This document shows, piece by piece, positions 1 through 7,902 of a stretch of 46,785 nt of DNA. Numbering within the stretch: position 1 is the first letter of the stretch; every line of letters begins with the position of its first letter. The notes under the pieces are model-generated. The model worked only from the letters and a program-made list of their open reading frames with translations. It ran no database searches and was not told where the DNA came from. A program made the position numbers and the translations under genes. The stretch spans positions 1 to 46,785 of the forward strand of contig CAYXUG010000009.1 of NCBI GenBank assembly GCA_964468655.1. The letters are read 5' to 3'. Source of the DNA: CAYXUG01 sp964468655 (GTDB lineage Bacteria; Fidelibacterota; Marinisomatia; Marinisomatales; CAYXUG01).

Positions 1-12
1 AATAAAAGAGCA

Positions 13-138
13 TTAAATTCTAAATGTGTAAACCATGTCTATCCAAGTGTCAGATATTGGACCTTTTGCATTTGTTAATTTGTAACCAACGTCGTAAACT
101 CTCCGCCTACTATTTTCCTCATGATAGAAATCAGTTAA
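13..138 (-). pseudogene. Decayed C-terminal fragment of an outer-membrane beta-barrel protein
   Basis: The minus strand holds a 41-codon open stretch that ends in TAA at 13-15 and is closed upstream by TGA at 139-141. It has no start codon in a useful place. Its last residues, read as VGYKL, then DTWIDMVYTFRI, show the alternating hydrophobic/polar pattern and aromatic-rich end typical of a closing outer-membrane beta strand. The symporter gene starting at 158 leaves no room for the rest of such a gene, so this would be a relic of a lost or displaced gene. It is short and could be chance; the call rests only on the strand-like pattern. Confidence 0.25.
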
Positions 139-157
139 TCAAAAAACGGGAGTACCA

Positions 158-1543
158 ATGGACATGAATCTTGGCGAATTTCTCACTCATTGGACAGAAA
201 TTTTCAGCGGATGGATTGCCATTCCCCTCATTGTTATCCTGCTTGGCTCAGGAATTTTTGTTACTTTTAGACTCCGATGGATCCAGCTAAGAAAACTGGG
301 ACACAGTTTTGATGTGGTCAGCGGAAAGTACGACGATCCAGATGACGAGGGGGATGTATCCCACTTTCAGGCGCTTTCGGCAGCCCTGTCCGCTACCATC
401 GGTATCGGGAACATAGCAGGAGTCGCATTGGCTGTAAGGTTGGGCGGGCCCGGTGCCCTTTTCTGGATGTGGGTAACTGCCCTTTTCGGGATGGCGTTAA
501 AATATGCTGAGTGCACCCTCTCCCACAAATACCGTACCATTCACGAAGATGGTTCAGCTTCGGGTGGGCCCATGTATTACATCGAGCGGGGTCTGGGTCC
601 GAAATGGAAGCCATTAGCATTGACCTTTGCCGTCCTGGCTGTCATCTGTTCATTCTGCACAGGCAACATGAACCAGGCTAACACCATTGCCCAGACATTT
701 ACAACATACAACATTCCCATCTGGGTTTCAGGCGGAACTATCGCATTTCTTGTAGGATTGGTTATCATCGGGGGAATCAAACGAATTGCCGCTGTAGCGA
801 GCCGGATCGTCCCCACCATGGCAGTCATGTATGTGACAAGCGCCCTTATTATTTTGATCACCAATTACGAAAACATCCTGCCAAGTCTAAAATCAATATT
901 TACACAGGCATTTGTACCTGAAGCAAAATGGGGCGGTGTCATCAGCGTCATAATGTGGGGAATTCGAAGGGGTCTGTACTCTAACGAAGCGGGTCAGGGA
1001 TCGGCGCCCATTGCTCATGCTGCTGCCAAAACAAAGGAGCCTGTGCGTGAAGGAGCCGTTGCACTCATGGGACCCTTCATCGACACTTTGATTGTCTGCA
1101 CCATGACCGGGCTCGCTATTATTTCCACAGGCGTGTTGGATTCAACAAATCTCACCGGCGCTCAACTGACCAGAGAGGCCTTCCGGGTAGGTTTCGCCTT
1201 CGCACCGGAAATCGGAAGCATCGTCGTTAACTTTTCCGTTCTGTTGTTTGCCTACACTACAATGGTAGCGTGGAGCTATTACGGCGACCGGTCCATCGAA
1301 TACCTTTTGGGCCCTCATGCGGTAAAACCGTACCGGTGGGCCTATGTCTTTTTTAATTTTCTTGGCGCTATCCTGCCGCTTACCTTCGTATGGAATTTTG
1401 GAGATATCGCTCTGAGCCTCATGACGATTCCAAACCTGATTGGGGTAATTTTCCTTACTGGTACAGTAAAAGTAATGACCAACGATTATTTCTCCAAAAA
1501 ACATCTGACTTATAAGGAGTTTCAACAGCAAAAGGATTCCTGA
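158..1543 (+). CDS. Sodium:alanine symporter family (AGCS) amino acid carrier
   Basis: This 461-residue inner-membrane protein is a sodium- (or proton-) coupled alanine/glycine carrier of the AGCS family. The family signature is clear: a GGPGALFWMW segment near residue 95, GGPMYYIERGLG near 137, and GLYSNEAGQGSAPIAHAAA near residue 275. About ten hydrophobic spans are visible and the length matches the family. The ATG is preceded by GGGAG at 148-152, five bases upstream, which supports the start. It is the first gene of a plus-strand run with the phosphatase at 1579 and the methyltransferase-like gene at 2333. Substrate choice between alanine and glycine cannot be read from the sequence. Confidence 0.93.
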   Translation: MDMNLGEFLTHWTEIFSGWIAIPLIVILLGSGIFVTFRLRWIQLRKLGHSFDVVSGKYDDPDDEGDVSHFQALSAALSATIGIGNIAGVALAVRLGGPGALFWMWVTALFGMALKYAECTLSHKYRTIHEDGSASGGPMYYIERGLGPKWKPLALTFAVLAVICSFCTGNMNQANTIAQTFTTYNIPIWVSGGTIAFLVGLVIIGGIKRIAAVASRIVPTMAVMYVTSALIILITNYENILPSLKSIFTQAFVPEAKWGGVISVIMWGIRRGLYSNEAGQGSAPIAHAAAKTKEPVREGAVALMGPFIDTLIVCTMTGLAIISTGVLDSTNLTGAQLTREAFRVGFAFAPEIGSIVVNFSVLLFAYTTMVAWSYYGDRSIEYLLGPHAVKPYRWAYVFFNFLGAILPLTFVWNFGDIALSLMTIPNLIGVIFLTGTVKVMTNDYFSKKHLTYKEFQQQKDS

Positions 1544-1578
1544 TAGATTCTGAATTCCGGCGTTTTCTTGATGTTGCC

Positions 1579-2328
1579 ATGGACGCTGCCGGCAGTGCCA
1601 CCGCTTATATTTCCGAGGAATCCGAAAAGGTTCGCCAGATCAAATTTAAGGGCGCTTCAGATTTGGTTACACAAGCAGACCGAGGATCGGAAGAAATTAT
1701 CCTCAATGAAATCAAAAACCACTTTCCAGATCACAATATCCTCACGGAGGAATCTGAAGGGCAATCTACGGAATCATTATACACCTGGATCATCGATCCC
1801 CTCGATGGTACCACAAACTTTGTTCACGGCTATCCCTTTTATGCTGTTTCCATTGCTGTCTTTAATAATGGCAGCCCTATTGTGGGTGTCATAGTGGATA
1901 TCCACCGTAAGCATACCTACCATGCTGTGATCGGTGAAGGCGCATTCAGAAATGACAAACCAATAAACGTTTCTGAAACAAATCGTGTTGAGCATTCACT
2001 TTTTGCTACCGGATTCCCATATATACATGATGAATTATGGGCAAAAAATTTTGAGTACATGAAAGCGTTTACCGATATTGGTCAGGGTGTCCGCCTTGCC
2101 GGAACCGCTTCCATTGATCTTGCTCATATCGCCTGCGGTTGGCTGGACGGATTCTGGGAAGTAGGACTCCATCCGTGGGACACAGCAGCGGGAATTCTTC
2201 TCATTTCGGAAGCAGGTGGACAAGTCACCAAAATGGATGGACGCGAATTTTCTATCTTTGATAATCAAATATGTGCATCAAACAGAATCATTCACAGTAA
2301 TATGTTAAACTTATTTAAAGAGACCTGA
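1579..2328 (+). CDS. Inositol monophosphatase family phosphatase
   Basis: Magnesium-dependent sugar/inositol phosphate phosphatase of the IMPase (SuhB-like) fold, 249 residues from the first ATG. Both family signatures are present: WIIDPLDGTTNFVHG (metal-binding aspartates, near residue 70) and HPWDTAAGILLISEAGG (near residue 199), plus the upstream metal ligand in TEESEG. The ATG at 1579 is probably not the true start: the same frame is open back to 1516 and reads FLDVAMDAAGS across this ATG, which matches the usual IMPase N-terminus (FL-VA-EAA). No ATG, GTG or TTG lies in that extension; AAAGGA at 1531-1536 stands before CTG 1540 and ATA 1543. The substrate may be inositol phosphate, fructose bisphosphate or a related compound. 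Confidence 0.9.
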   Translation: MDAAGSATAYISEESEKVRQIKFKGASDLVTQADRGSEEIILNEIKNHFPDHNILTEESEGQSTESLYTWIIDPLDGTTNFVHGYPFYAVSIAVFNNGSPIVGVIVDIHRKHTYHAVIGEGAFRNDKPINVSETNRVEHSLFATGFPYIHDELWAKNFEYMKAFTDIGQGVRLAGTASIDLAHIACGWLDGFWEVGLHPWDTAAGILLISEAGGQVTKMDGREFSIFDNQICASNRIIHSNMLNLFKET

Positions 2329-2332
2329 TCCC

Positions 2333-2797
2333 ATGCCGAAAAAAGATACACCGGGAGTTCTCCTTCCTCCTCCATTAATTTTAATTATCTTCGCTATCGC
2401 CGGCGCAATTGCCAATAAACTTGAACCAATGGGTATATCTGATTCTTCTTGGATAATGATAAGTGGATTTATGATGATTATTCTTGGGGTGGTCATAATA
2501 AAAACTTCCATCAAATATATGAATTTGGCAGAAACAAATGTAAACCCATACAGACCTTCTTCAAAGATTGTAACCGATGGACCCTTTCACTACTCACGCA
2601 ATCCCATTTATGTTGGACTTTCAATTGGATACCTGGGATTTGCTCCAATGTTTATTTCTTACTGGATTCTGATTTTATTTCCGGCATACTTCCTCACAAT
2701 GACATTTGGAGTCATTAAACGGGAAGAAAAATATCTGGAGAAAAAGTTTGGTCAGGAATATCTCGATTACAAAAGGAAAGTCGGAAGGTGGTTGTGA
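2333..2797 (+). CDS. Isoprenylcysteine carboxyl methyltransferase / PEMT family membrane protein
   Basis: Small 154-residue integral membrane protein of the ICMT/PEMT group. Three or four hydrophobic spans precede and surround the family core DGPFHYSRNPIYVG (near residue 84), which helps form the S-adenosylmethionine site, followed by the basic REEKYLEKKFGQEY element and a YKRKVGRWL tail. Bacterial members methylate small substrates or lipids, or are uncharacterised; the substrate here is unknown. The ATG is four bases after the phosphatase stop, so the gene is very probably co-transcribed with it. A terminator-like hairpin follows about 125 bases downstream. Confidence 0.85.
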   Translation: MPKKDTPGVLLPPPLILIIFAIAGAIANKLEPMGISDSSWIMISGFMMIILGVVIIKTSIKYMNLAETNVNPYRPSSKIVTDGPFHYSRNPIYVGLSIGYLGFAPMFISYWILILFPAYFLTMTFGVIKREEKYLEKKFGQEYLDYKRKVGRWL

Positions 2798-2891
2798 CCA
2801 GATATTCGATTTCTGATTGACGATTTCGGAGTATGGATATTTTTTTTCTTAAATCAACAATCGTTAATTGATATTCGAAACTCGAACAATT

Positions 2892-3140
2892 GTTTACACA
2901 CCCCTTCTCGTTAAAACGAGTTCCCCTCTTATTAGAGGGGATTTTTAATTTTCGTTAATTCTTAGTGAGTTATTTCTCTGGGTCTTTGCGACTTTTCCAC
3001 AGAACCCTGCGGACGATATTCAAATGTTGGTTTACACACCCCTTCTCGCTTGTGCGAGTTCCCCTCTTGATAGAGAGGAATCGTTATATTTCGTTTAATC
3101 GTTACTTATTATTCCTTAGAGTCTTCGTGCCTTCGTGTCA
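2892..3140. repeat. Tandem duplicated ~110-bp repeat, each copy with two hairpins
   Basis: The 363-base gap between 2797 and 3161 carries no gene but two diverged copies of one unit, 138 bases apart (about 2892-3000 and 3030-3140). Each begins with GTTTACACACCCCTTCTCG and then forms two hairpins. In copy 1 the stems are CTCGTT/AACGAG (2907-2920) and CCCCTCT/AGAGGGG (2923-2940). In copy 2 the first stem is CTCGC/GCGAG around TTGT and the second CCTCT/AGAGG. Stem bases differ between copies while pairing is kept. Each unit ends in a TCTTTGCG- or TCTTCGTG-like phrase. No transposase is near. Confidence 0.7.
2923..2948 (+). terminator. Probable intrinsic terminator of the symporter-phosphatase-methyltransferase run
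   Basis: A perfect 7-bp stem CCCCTCT/AGAGGGG with a TATT loop (2923-2940) is followed directly by ATTTTT and more T-rich sequence. It reads as a rho-independent terminator for the plus-strand genes upstream. It is also the second hairpin of repeat copy 1, so the repeat itself may supply the terminator. Confidence 0.6.
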
Positions 3141-3160
3141 AATAATATCTTTCGTTTTTA

Positions 3161-5248
3161 CTAACAAATAGGAAACTGCTTTAACCCTACTTTTTTCAAT
3201 TCTTTTACATCCAGAGCTATCATATCATTGATTGACAATTGACCGGTATCTGTCACCCTGCCGATTGCCGTGCAGGACAATCCTTCCTGCAAACATAATC
3301 TTTCCAAATCCATGAGAGCGGTTTCTTCAATGGTGATTAAAAATAATCCCTGTGTTTCACCGAAAAGAAGTTCCTCCCGTTTCAATTTACTGCTGAGGAA
3401 AATTCTGGCGCCTGTTCCTTCCGGTGATACCATGAGGGACTGTGCCACCGCAACAGCAATGCCACCCGCACCAACATCGTAAGCTGTTAAAATTAATTTT
3501 TCATTCCCGCCCTTCCTGATTAAGCGATTCAGTCTTTTGTTTAAATTGAGATCAACAGATGGAAGTGGACCCATAATTTGCCCATGAATGGTTTTCATGT
3601 AACTGGAAGCAGCAAGCTCACCTCTTAAACTGCCCACAATGAGAATAAAATTATTAGTTCGTTTAAAGGATGCTCGCAACAGGATTTGACCATCTTTTGC
3701 GATACCTGTCAATCCCACCATTACGTTAAGATTTTCATTGCTATTATCTTCATAAAAGACTTTTACACTCACAAGAGGAATCTTCAAATGAATGAGCGTA
3801 TCCCTTATTCCGCTGGTACATTCATTAAAAAAATGCAATGTATCCGAGTCCGCAGGGTTCGGCAACGTGTAGGAAACTGAACACGTCACCGGATTAACAT
3901 TTCTTGCAACCAGCAGCTGTCTGATTCCCTTTAACATGAGCCCCTTCCCCGCCATTTCAGAATCAAGATGAACTGTAGCTGCATTACAGCATAGTGCTGC
4001 GGACAATGGTTGAGATTGCTCTGTTTTAGAGTGTTCTCCACTATTGCATTTAAAAATATCCAAATCAGAATTGGAATTCAGGAGGAAATTCGTATTGACT
4101 GAAATTTCCGGGGATTTCAATAATGACAAAAGATTTTCATTCAATTGCTTCAATTTTGTTTTGGGTGGCAGTTTGATGCTTGGAGTCTTTTGTGAAATGT
4201 GGGGTCTGGTCGCTTCCATTTTGTGTAGAGGTACAGTTATATTTTTCTGAAGCAATGCCAATGGCAGCCGTGACAGTAATTTATTTCCGCTTTTGATGAC
4301 TAATTCATTGGTGTCTGTCAATTTACCGATTTTATAAAAAACGATATTATGTTCAGAACACAATTTTTTCAGTTCTTTTTCAAATCTGTGCAGTAACACC
4401 GTAATTACCCTTCCGGGCACGGTATCAAATAATAGCTTGGATTCGACCCCTTTCTGTCCCTCTTGAATGGTGTTTAATTGAAGAGAGATTCCACAGTTCA
4501 ACTTTTTGATCAACCCCACCCAGGACATCGCCATTCCGCCATCCGCCACATTCCTGCAAATAATGGTGTAATTTGTTTTATTCAGGTATAAAACTGTTTT
4601 TCTCAGGGACTCCTCATTTTTCAGACGAGTCAAAACATTCTTCGAACGTCCCGCATCACATTCCAGCAAATAGACAGGATTTCCTGCAAGATGCTCCAAT
4701 GGTTCATGGGAAATAACTCCGGTTTTTAGCCCAATCGCATAAATGGTTATTAAAGGGTATTGAGATTGCTGATCATAGGCAACACTGCGAAGAATTGTAT
4801 TCACATTCTGACTTTTGCCGTAATTAATGATTACAGTTGATATTTTCTTTAACTGCTTTTGGGTGGCTTTTTTATCAGAAAATTGTACCGATGCAGCTAA
4901 CGTATGGGGAATGCACGAAGATGCCACAAGGTCTCTCATTGAATCTGCGCAGGTGGTTTTAATGAGAGTGGCATCGCCCGATTTTCCGGTCAGTCTGCAG
5001 GATCGGAGTGACGTACCAACTCCCTGTTTTAATTCATCGGAATAGATACCAACTTCTGAAGGGTTAAGTGTTTCCATGATTGCGGCATTAATCTGTTCAT
5101 AAGACCTTAAAAATATACTTGTTGATTTATGGGATACCGATTCGCTCCATTGCAGATTCAAAATTTCCAGTTCCGCCGGTCTCGGTTTTCTGCCCAGTGA
5201 ATGTGCAATACTTTTTAATTCATTCTCTGATAATTGCTGAATTTTCAT
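3161..5248 (-). CDS. PurL (FGAM synthase) related protein lacking the catalytic motifs
   Basis: This 695-residue protein follows the small-PurL (phosphoribosylformylglycinamidine synthase) layout from end to end: an N-terminal SLGRKP-PAELEIL block, a first AIRS-type half with VADGGMAM near residue 237, and a second half with AYDVGAGGIAVAVAQ near residue 590 and LLFGETQGLFLI near 630. PurL active-site elements are missing. The usual WSEHC(S/G)Y reads WSESVSH, losing the first histidine; the ESHNHPS catalytic/ATP segment and the following GATGVGG loop are absent, the region being shortened to KTTCADSMRDL; and the GGATGRDG motif is replaced. I infer a pseudoenzyme or a protein with another ligand, not a functional synthase. 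The frame is intact over the whole length, so it is not an obvious pseudogene. No other purine genes are near. Confidence 0.75.
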   Translation of the reverse strand: MKIQQLSENELKSIAHSLGRKPRPAELEILNLQWSESVSHKSTSIFLRSYEQINAAIMETLNPSEVGIYSDELKQGVGTSLRSCRLTGKSGDATLIKTTCADSMRDLVASSCIPHTLAASVQFSDKKATQKQLKKISTVIINYGKSQNVNTILRSVAYDQQSQYPLITIYAIGLKTGVISHEPLEHLAGNPVYLLECDAGRSKNVLTRLKNEESLRKTVLYLNKTNYTIICRNVADGGMAMSWVGLIKKLNCGISLQLNTIQEGQKGVESKLLFDTVPGRVITVLLHRFEKELKKLCSEHNIVFYKIGKLTDTNELVIKSGNKLLSRLPLALLQKNITVPLHKMEATRPHISQKTPSIKLPPKTKLKQLNENLLSLLKSPEISVNTNFLLNSNSDLDIFKCNSGEHSKTEQSQPLSAALCCNAATVHLDSEMAGKGLMLKGIRQLLVARNVNPVTCSVSYTLPNPADSDTLHFFNECTSGIRDTLIHLKIPLVSVKVFYEDNSNENLNVMVGLTGIAKDGQILLRASFKRTNNFILIVGSLRGELAASSYMKTIHGQIMGPLPSVDLNLNKRLNRLIRKGGNEKLILTAYDVGAGGIAVAVAQSLMVSPEGTGARIFLSSKLKREELLFGETQGLFLITIEETALMDLERLCLQEGLSCTAIGRVTDTGQLSINDMIALDVKELKKVGLKQFPIC

Positions 5249-5301
5249 TTGATTAGTATTTGAATATAGTTGGATTAAAAAGGAATTTTCTTATGAATTA
5301 A

Positions 5302-7140
5302 TCACTGCGAAGATACAAACGATTTGGCTTTGGTCAGAATCTGTTTTGCAATTCCGATCGGAATACCCGTTTTCATGATAATTTTTTTTACATCCAATTT
5401 GGCAATAGTTTGAACATCATCAAATGCTGTGAGTAATTTTTTTCTCGTTTTGGGACCGACCCCTTTAATATCGTCAAAAATGGATGATGTCGCTTCTTTC
5501 CCTCTTTTCTGCCGGTGAAATGCAACAGCAAACCGGTGCGCTTCATCCCTCACCTGTTTGAGAATAAAAAGTCCCGGTGATGTCTTGGGAATATTCTGCG
5601 GTTCAGAAAACCCCGGCAGAAAAACTTCCTCCAGCCGTTTCGCCAATCCCGCCGCCGGAATATAGGTAAGTCCCAATTCCTGAAGCGCAGACACTGCCAT
5701 GCTCAACTGACCTTTTCCCCCGTCAATCAGAATGAGATCGGGAAACTGCGCTTTTTCACTTTTCAATCGGCGGTACCGCCTGAGTACCACTTCCCGCATC
5801 ATGGCAAAATCGTCAATTCCTTTGACAGTTTTAATGTTGAATTTCCTGTATTCACTCTTTTTCGGTTTTCCATCCACAAAGCAGACCATGGATGCCACAG
5901 GGTTTGTCCCCTGAATGTTGGATATATCAAATGCTTCGATTCTTCGGGGCGGAACGGAAAGGCGAAGATCATCCTGCAATTGAAGAAGCGATTTTGAGAC
6001 GAGCTCCAGTCTTTTTTCTTTTCTACGCATGTATTCACCTAAGAGCAGTTCGGCGTTCTTCATGGAGAGTCGAACCAATCGAACATTTTCTCCACGCTGG
6101 GGAACGTGAATGGTCACTATTTTATTCATTTTTTCGGTGAGCCACTCATTGAGGAATTCATGATTTTCCGGGTAAAGAAACGTTTGAATGGATGGCGGAA
6201 TGAAATCAGTTTCCAGGTAAAAATTCTGAATAAAAGCGGATAGTGATGAACCAATCTCATCTGTGTCAACCCCCGCCAGAAATACTTTCTCTCTACCAAT
6301 AATCTTTCCGGATCGAATTCTCATAACAACAGCGCAGGCATCACCTTCTTCAACGGCTATGGCGATTATGTCCTTATCCTCAAACGAACTGGATATTTTC
6401 CTCTGCCGTTGTGTGAATTTTTCCACTGCATTTATCTGATCGCGGTAAATGGCTGCATTTTCATAATTCATTTCACCCGATTCCGCTTTCATTTTTTCTC
6501 TCAATCCACGTAGCACATGATCGCTCTTGCCATGCAGAAATCCGATAATACTTTGAATATTTCTGTTATACTTGTTCTCAGAAACAAGTCCCTCGCAGGG
6601 ACCCTCGCATTTTTTAATGTGGTAATCGAGGCACACCATTATCTTTTTTTCATCTATCGCCTTTTGATCAATAAAATAACTGCAGCTCCGTACAGGAAAC
6701 ACTTTATGCACCACTTTAAGTGTTTCCCTCAAGTATCTAACATCTGTAAAGGGTCCAAAATACTTTGATCCATCCTTAATTACTTTTCGTGTAAGCAGAA
6801 CCTGAGGGTACGGTTCTTTTGTAATTCTGATATAGGGAAAAGATTTATCATCTTTTAAATCAATATTGTATTTTGGCTTGTATTCCTTTATGAGATTTGC
6901 TTCTGTGATGAGAGCTTCCACTTCTGTGCCGGTAACAATCCACTCCACATCACTGACACGCACCATGAGAGAAATCGTTTTCGGGGAATGCTGGCTGCTC
7001 TTTTGAAAATAGGAGCGGACTCTGCCCCTCAGCACTCTCGCCTTGCCGATGTAAAGGATTTTCCCTGATTCGTTTTTAAAGAGATATACACCCGGGTTTC
7101 GGGGGATTTGTTTGATTTTGTTGTTAAGTGAATTTGTCAT
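5302..7140 (-). CDS. uvrC: Excinuclease ABC subunit C
   Basis: Nucleotide-excision repair endonuclease that cuts on both sides of a lesion once UvrB is loaded. At 612 residues it has the family's full length and order: an N-terminal GIY-YIG nuclease (PGVYLFKNESGKILYIGKA, residues ~15-33), a central cysteine-containing region (CLDYHIKKCEGPCEG), a UVR helix pair that contacts UvrB (MNYENAAIYRDQI), the RNaseH-like C-terminal nuclease (RIEAFDISNIQGTNPVASMVCFVDG split across ~405-430, LILIDGGKGQL ~475) and a helix-hairpin-helix tail (IKGVGPKTRKKLL). It lies 53 bases downstream of the start of the PurL-like gene's region, both on the minus strand with uvrC first. Confidence 0.97.
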   Translation of the reverse strand: MTNSLNNKIKQIPRNPGVYLFKNESGKILYIGKARVLRGRVRSYFQKSSQHSPKTISLMVRVSDVEWIVTGTEVEALITEANLIKEYKPKYNIDLKDDKSFPYIRITKEPYPQVLLTRKVIKDGSKYFGPFTDVRYLRETLKVVHKVFPVRSCSYFIDQKAIDEKKIMVCLDYHIKKCEGPCEGLVSENKYNRNIQSIIGFLHGKSDHVLRGLREKMKAESGEMNYENAAIYRDQINAVEKFTQRQRKISSSFEDKDIIAIAVEEGDACAVVMRIRSGKIIGREKVFLAGVDTDEIGSSLSAFIQNFYLETDFIPPSIQTFLYPENHEFLNEWLTEKMNKIVTIHVPQRGENVRLVRLSMKNAELLLGEYMRRKEKRLELVSKSLLQLQDDLRLSVPPRRIEAFDISNIQGTNPVASMVCFVDGKPKKSEYRKFNIKTVKGIDDFAMMREVVLRRYRRLKSEKAQFPDLILIDGGKGQLSMAVSALQELGLTYIPAAGLAKRLEEVFLPGFSEPQNIPKTSPGLFILKQVRDEAHRFAVAFHRQKRGKEATSSIFDDIKGVGPKTRKKLLTAFDDVQTIAKLDVKKIIMKTGIPIGIAKQILTKAKSFVSSQ

Positions 7141-7420
7141 GCTGCAATATTATGCCGATAAAATAATCCTAATTGGAGAATAATTATACAACAAATAGGA
7201 TGAATTATTGATACCTCTCTAATTTTATTGTATTGACCTTAATATTTGGGTTTGCATTCATCACTTGAATCCAGGTCATTTAATTGTTATCTTTGTGAAA
7301 GATAAGTGAGGTTAAATAGTAGGTAAACCCATGATAGAAGTTTTAAAAACGAAGGGAAATAAGCAAAACCCATTTCGCCGTATAAATGAATATCCCTACG
7401 AAGATTCGACCCGGTTTATC

Positions 7421-7596
7421 ACGGCAATAATGCCGTATAATTACGGATGGAGCGGTCGCTTCGCTCCAGCTCCATCAGGCGAAACTGTTTCCAGATTGGG
7501 TTCTGTCCGGCGCAAAGCGCCGTCCATCCCCCACTGGAACGGAAGCCTCAAATGTACGAACAAGTTCGTCATTTCGTCTCCGCTCAGTTTCGCCTG
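7421..7596. repeat. Hairpin-dense non-coding island upstream of the toxin-antitoxin pair
   Basis: The 531-base gap 7141-7671 holds no convincing gene but a cluster of perfect inverted repeats: ACGGCA/TGCCGT (7421-7436), overlapping CCGTA/TACGG (7433-7446), GATGGAGC/GCTCCATC (7446-7453 with 7469-7476), CGGCGC/GCGCCG with an AAA loop (7508-7522) and ACGAAC/GTTCGT with an AA loop (7556-7569). A 12-bp outer pair, CAGGCGAAACTG at 7476-7487 and CAGTTTCGCCTG at 7585-7596, encloses the last two. The whole could fold as one branched single-stranded structure. The function is unknown: structured RNA, a recombination site or a degenerate mobile element are all possible. Confidence 0.55.
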
Positions 7597-7635
7597 TTAA
7601 AAAGAATCAATCATAAATCTTTTATTTATTTTCTG

Positions 7636-7658
7636 TTATACGTACATTAGTCGTATAA
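7636..7658. promoter_or_regulatory. Palindromic operator candidate of the mazEF-type pair
   Basis: A perfect 7-bp inverted repeat, TTATACG (7636-7642) and CGTATAA (7652-7658), separated by nine bases, ends 13 bases before the antitoxin ATG. Dyads in this position are usual binding sites for the ribbon-helix-helix antitoxin that represses its own operon. The half site CGTATAA also occurs at 7379-7385 and 7434-7440, which could be extra binding sites. Confidence 0.55.
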
Positions 7659-7671
7659 GAAAGATTAAAAA

Positions 7672-7902
7672 ATGCAAAAGAAATTAACCATAAGTATTGA
7701 TGAGCAAATTTATAATGCTTTATACCATATTGTCGGAAAGCGAAAAATAAGCCGCTTTATCGAGAATTTAGTAAAACCGGAAGTAATTAATGAAGCACTG
7801 GAATTAGCATACAAACAAATGTCTGAAGATTCGTCCAGAGAAGAGGAAGCGCTTCAGTGGACTGAAGGGACATTTGAGGAATTTCACGATGAAACGTGGT
7901 GA
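7672..7902 (+). CDS. mazE: Ribbon-helix-helix antitoxin of a MazEF-type module
   Basis: This 76-residue protein starts MQKKLTISIDEQIYNAL, the beta strand and first helix of a ribbon-helix-helix DNA-binding domain, continues GKRKISRFIENLV (second helix), and ends in an acidic tail (SREEEALQWTEGTFEEFHDE) of the kind that wraps and blocks a MazF toxin. It would neutralise the toxin encoded next and repress the operon through the dyad at 7636-7658. Its last 14 bases overlap the toxin start, so translation is probably coupled. The MazE name is by context and fold; sequence families of such antitoxins are diverse. Confidence 0.88.
   Translation: MQKKLTISIDEQIYNALYHIVGKRKISRFIENLVKPEVINEALELAYKQMSEDSSREEEALQWTEGTFEEFHDETW

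Noticed and set aside
7331..7600. 89-residue plus-strand frame upstream of the antitoxin
   Set aside because: It runs straight through the hairpin island, its residues follow the inverted repeats, and it has no domain-like pattern or good ribosome-binding site.
7476..7603. Integron attC site around the outer 12-bp inverted repeat
   Set aside because: The required R''/R' core bases (RYYYAAC and GTTRRRY) are not found at matching ends; GTTAAAA at the right edge has no partner on the left, and no integrase is near.
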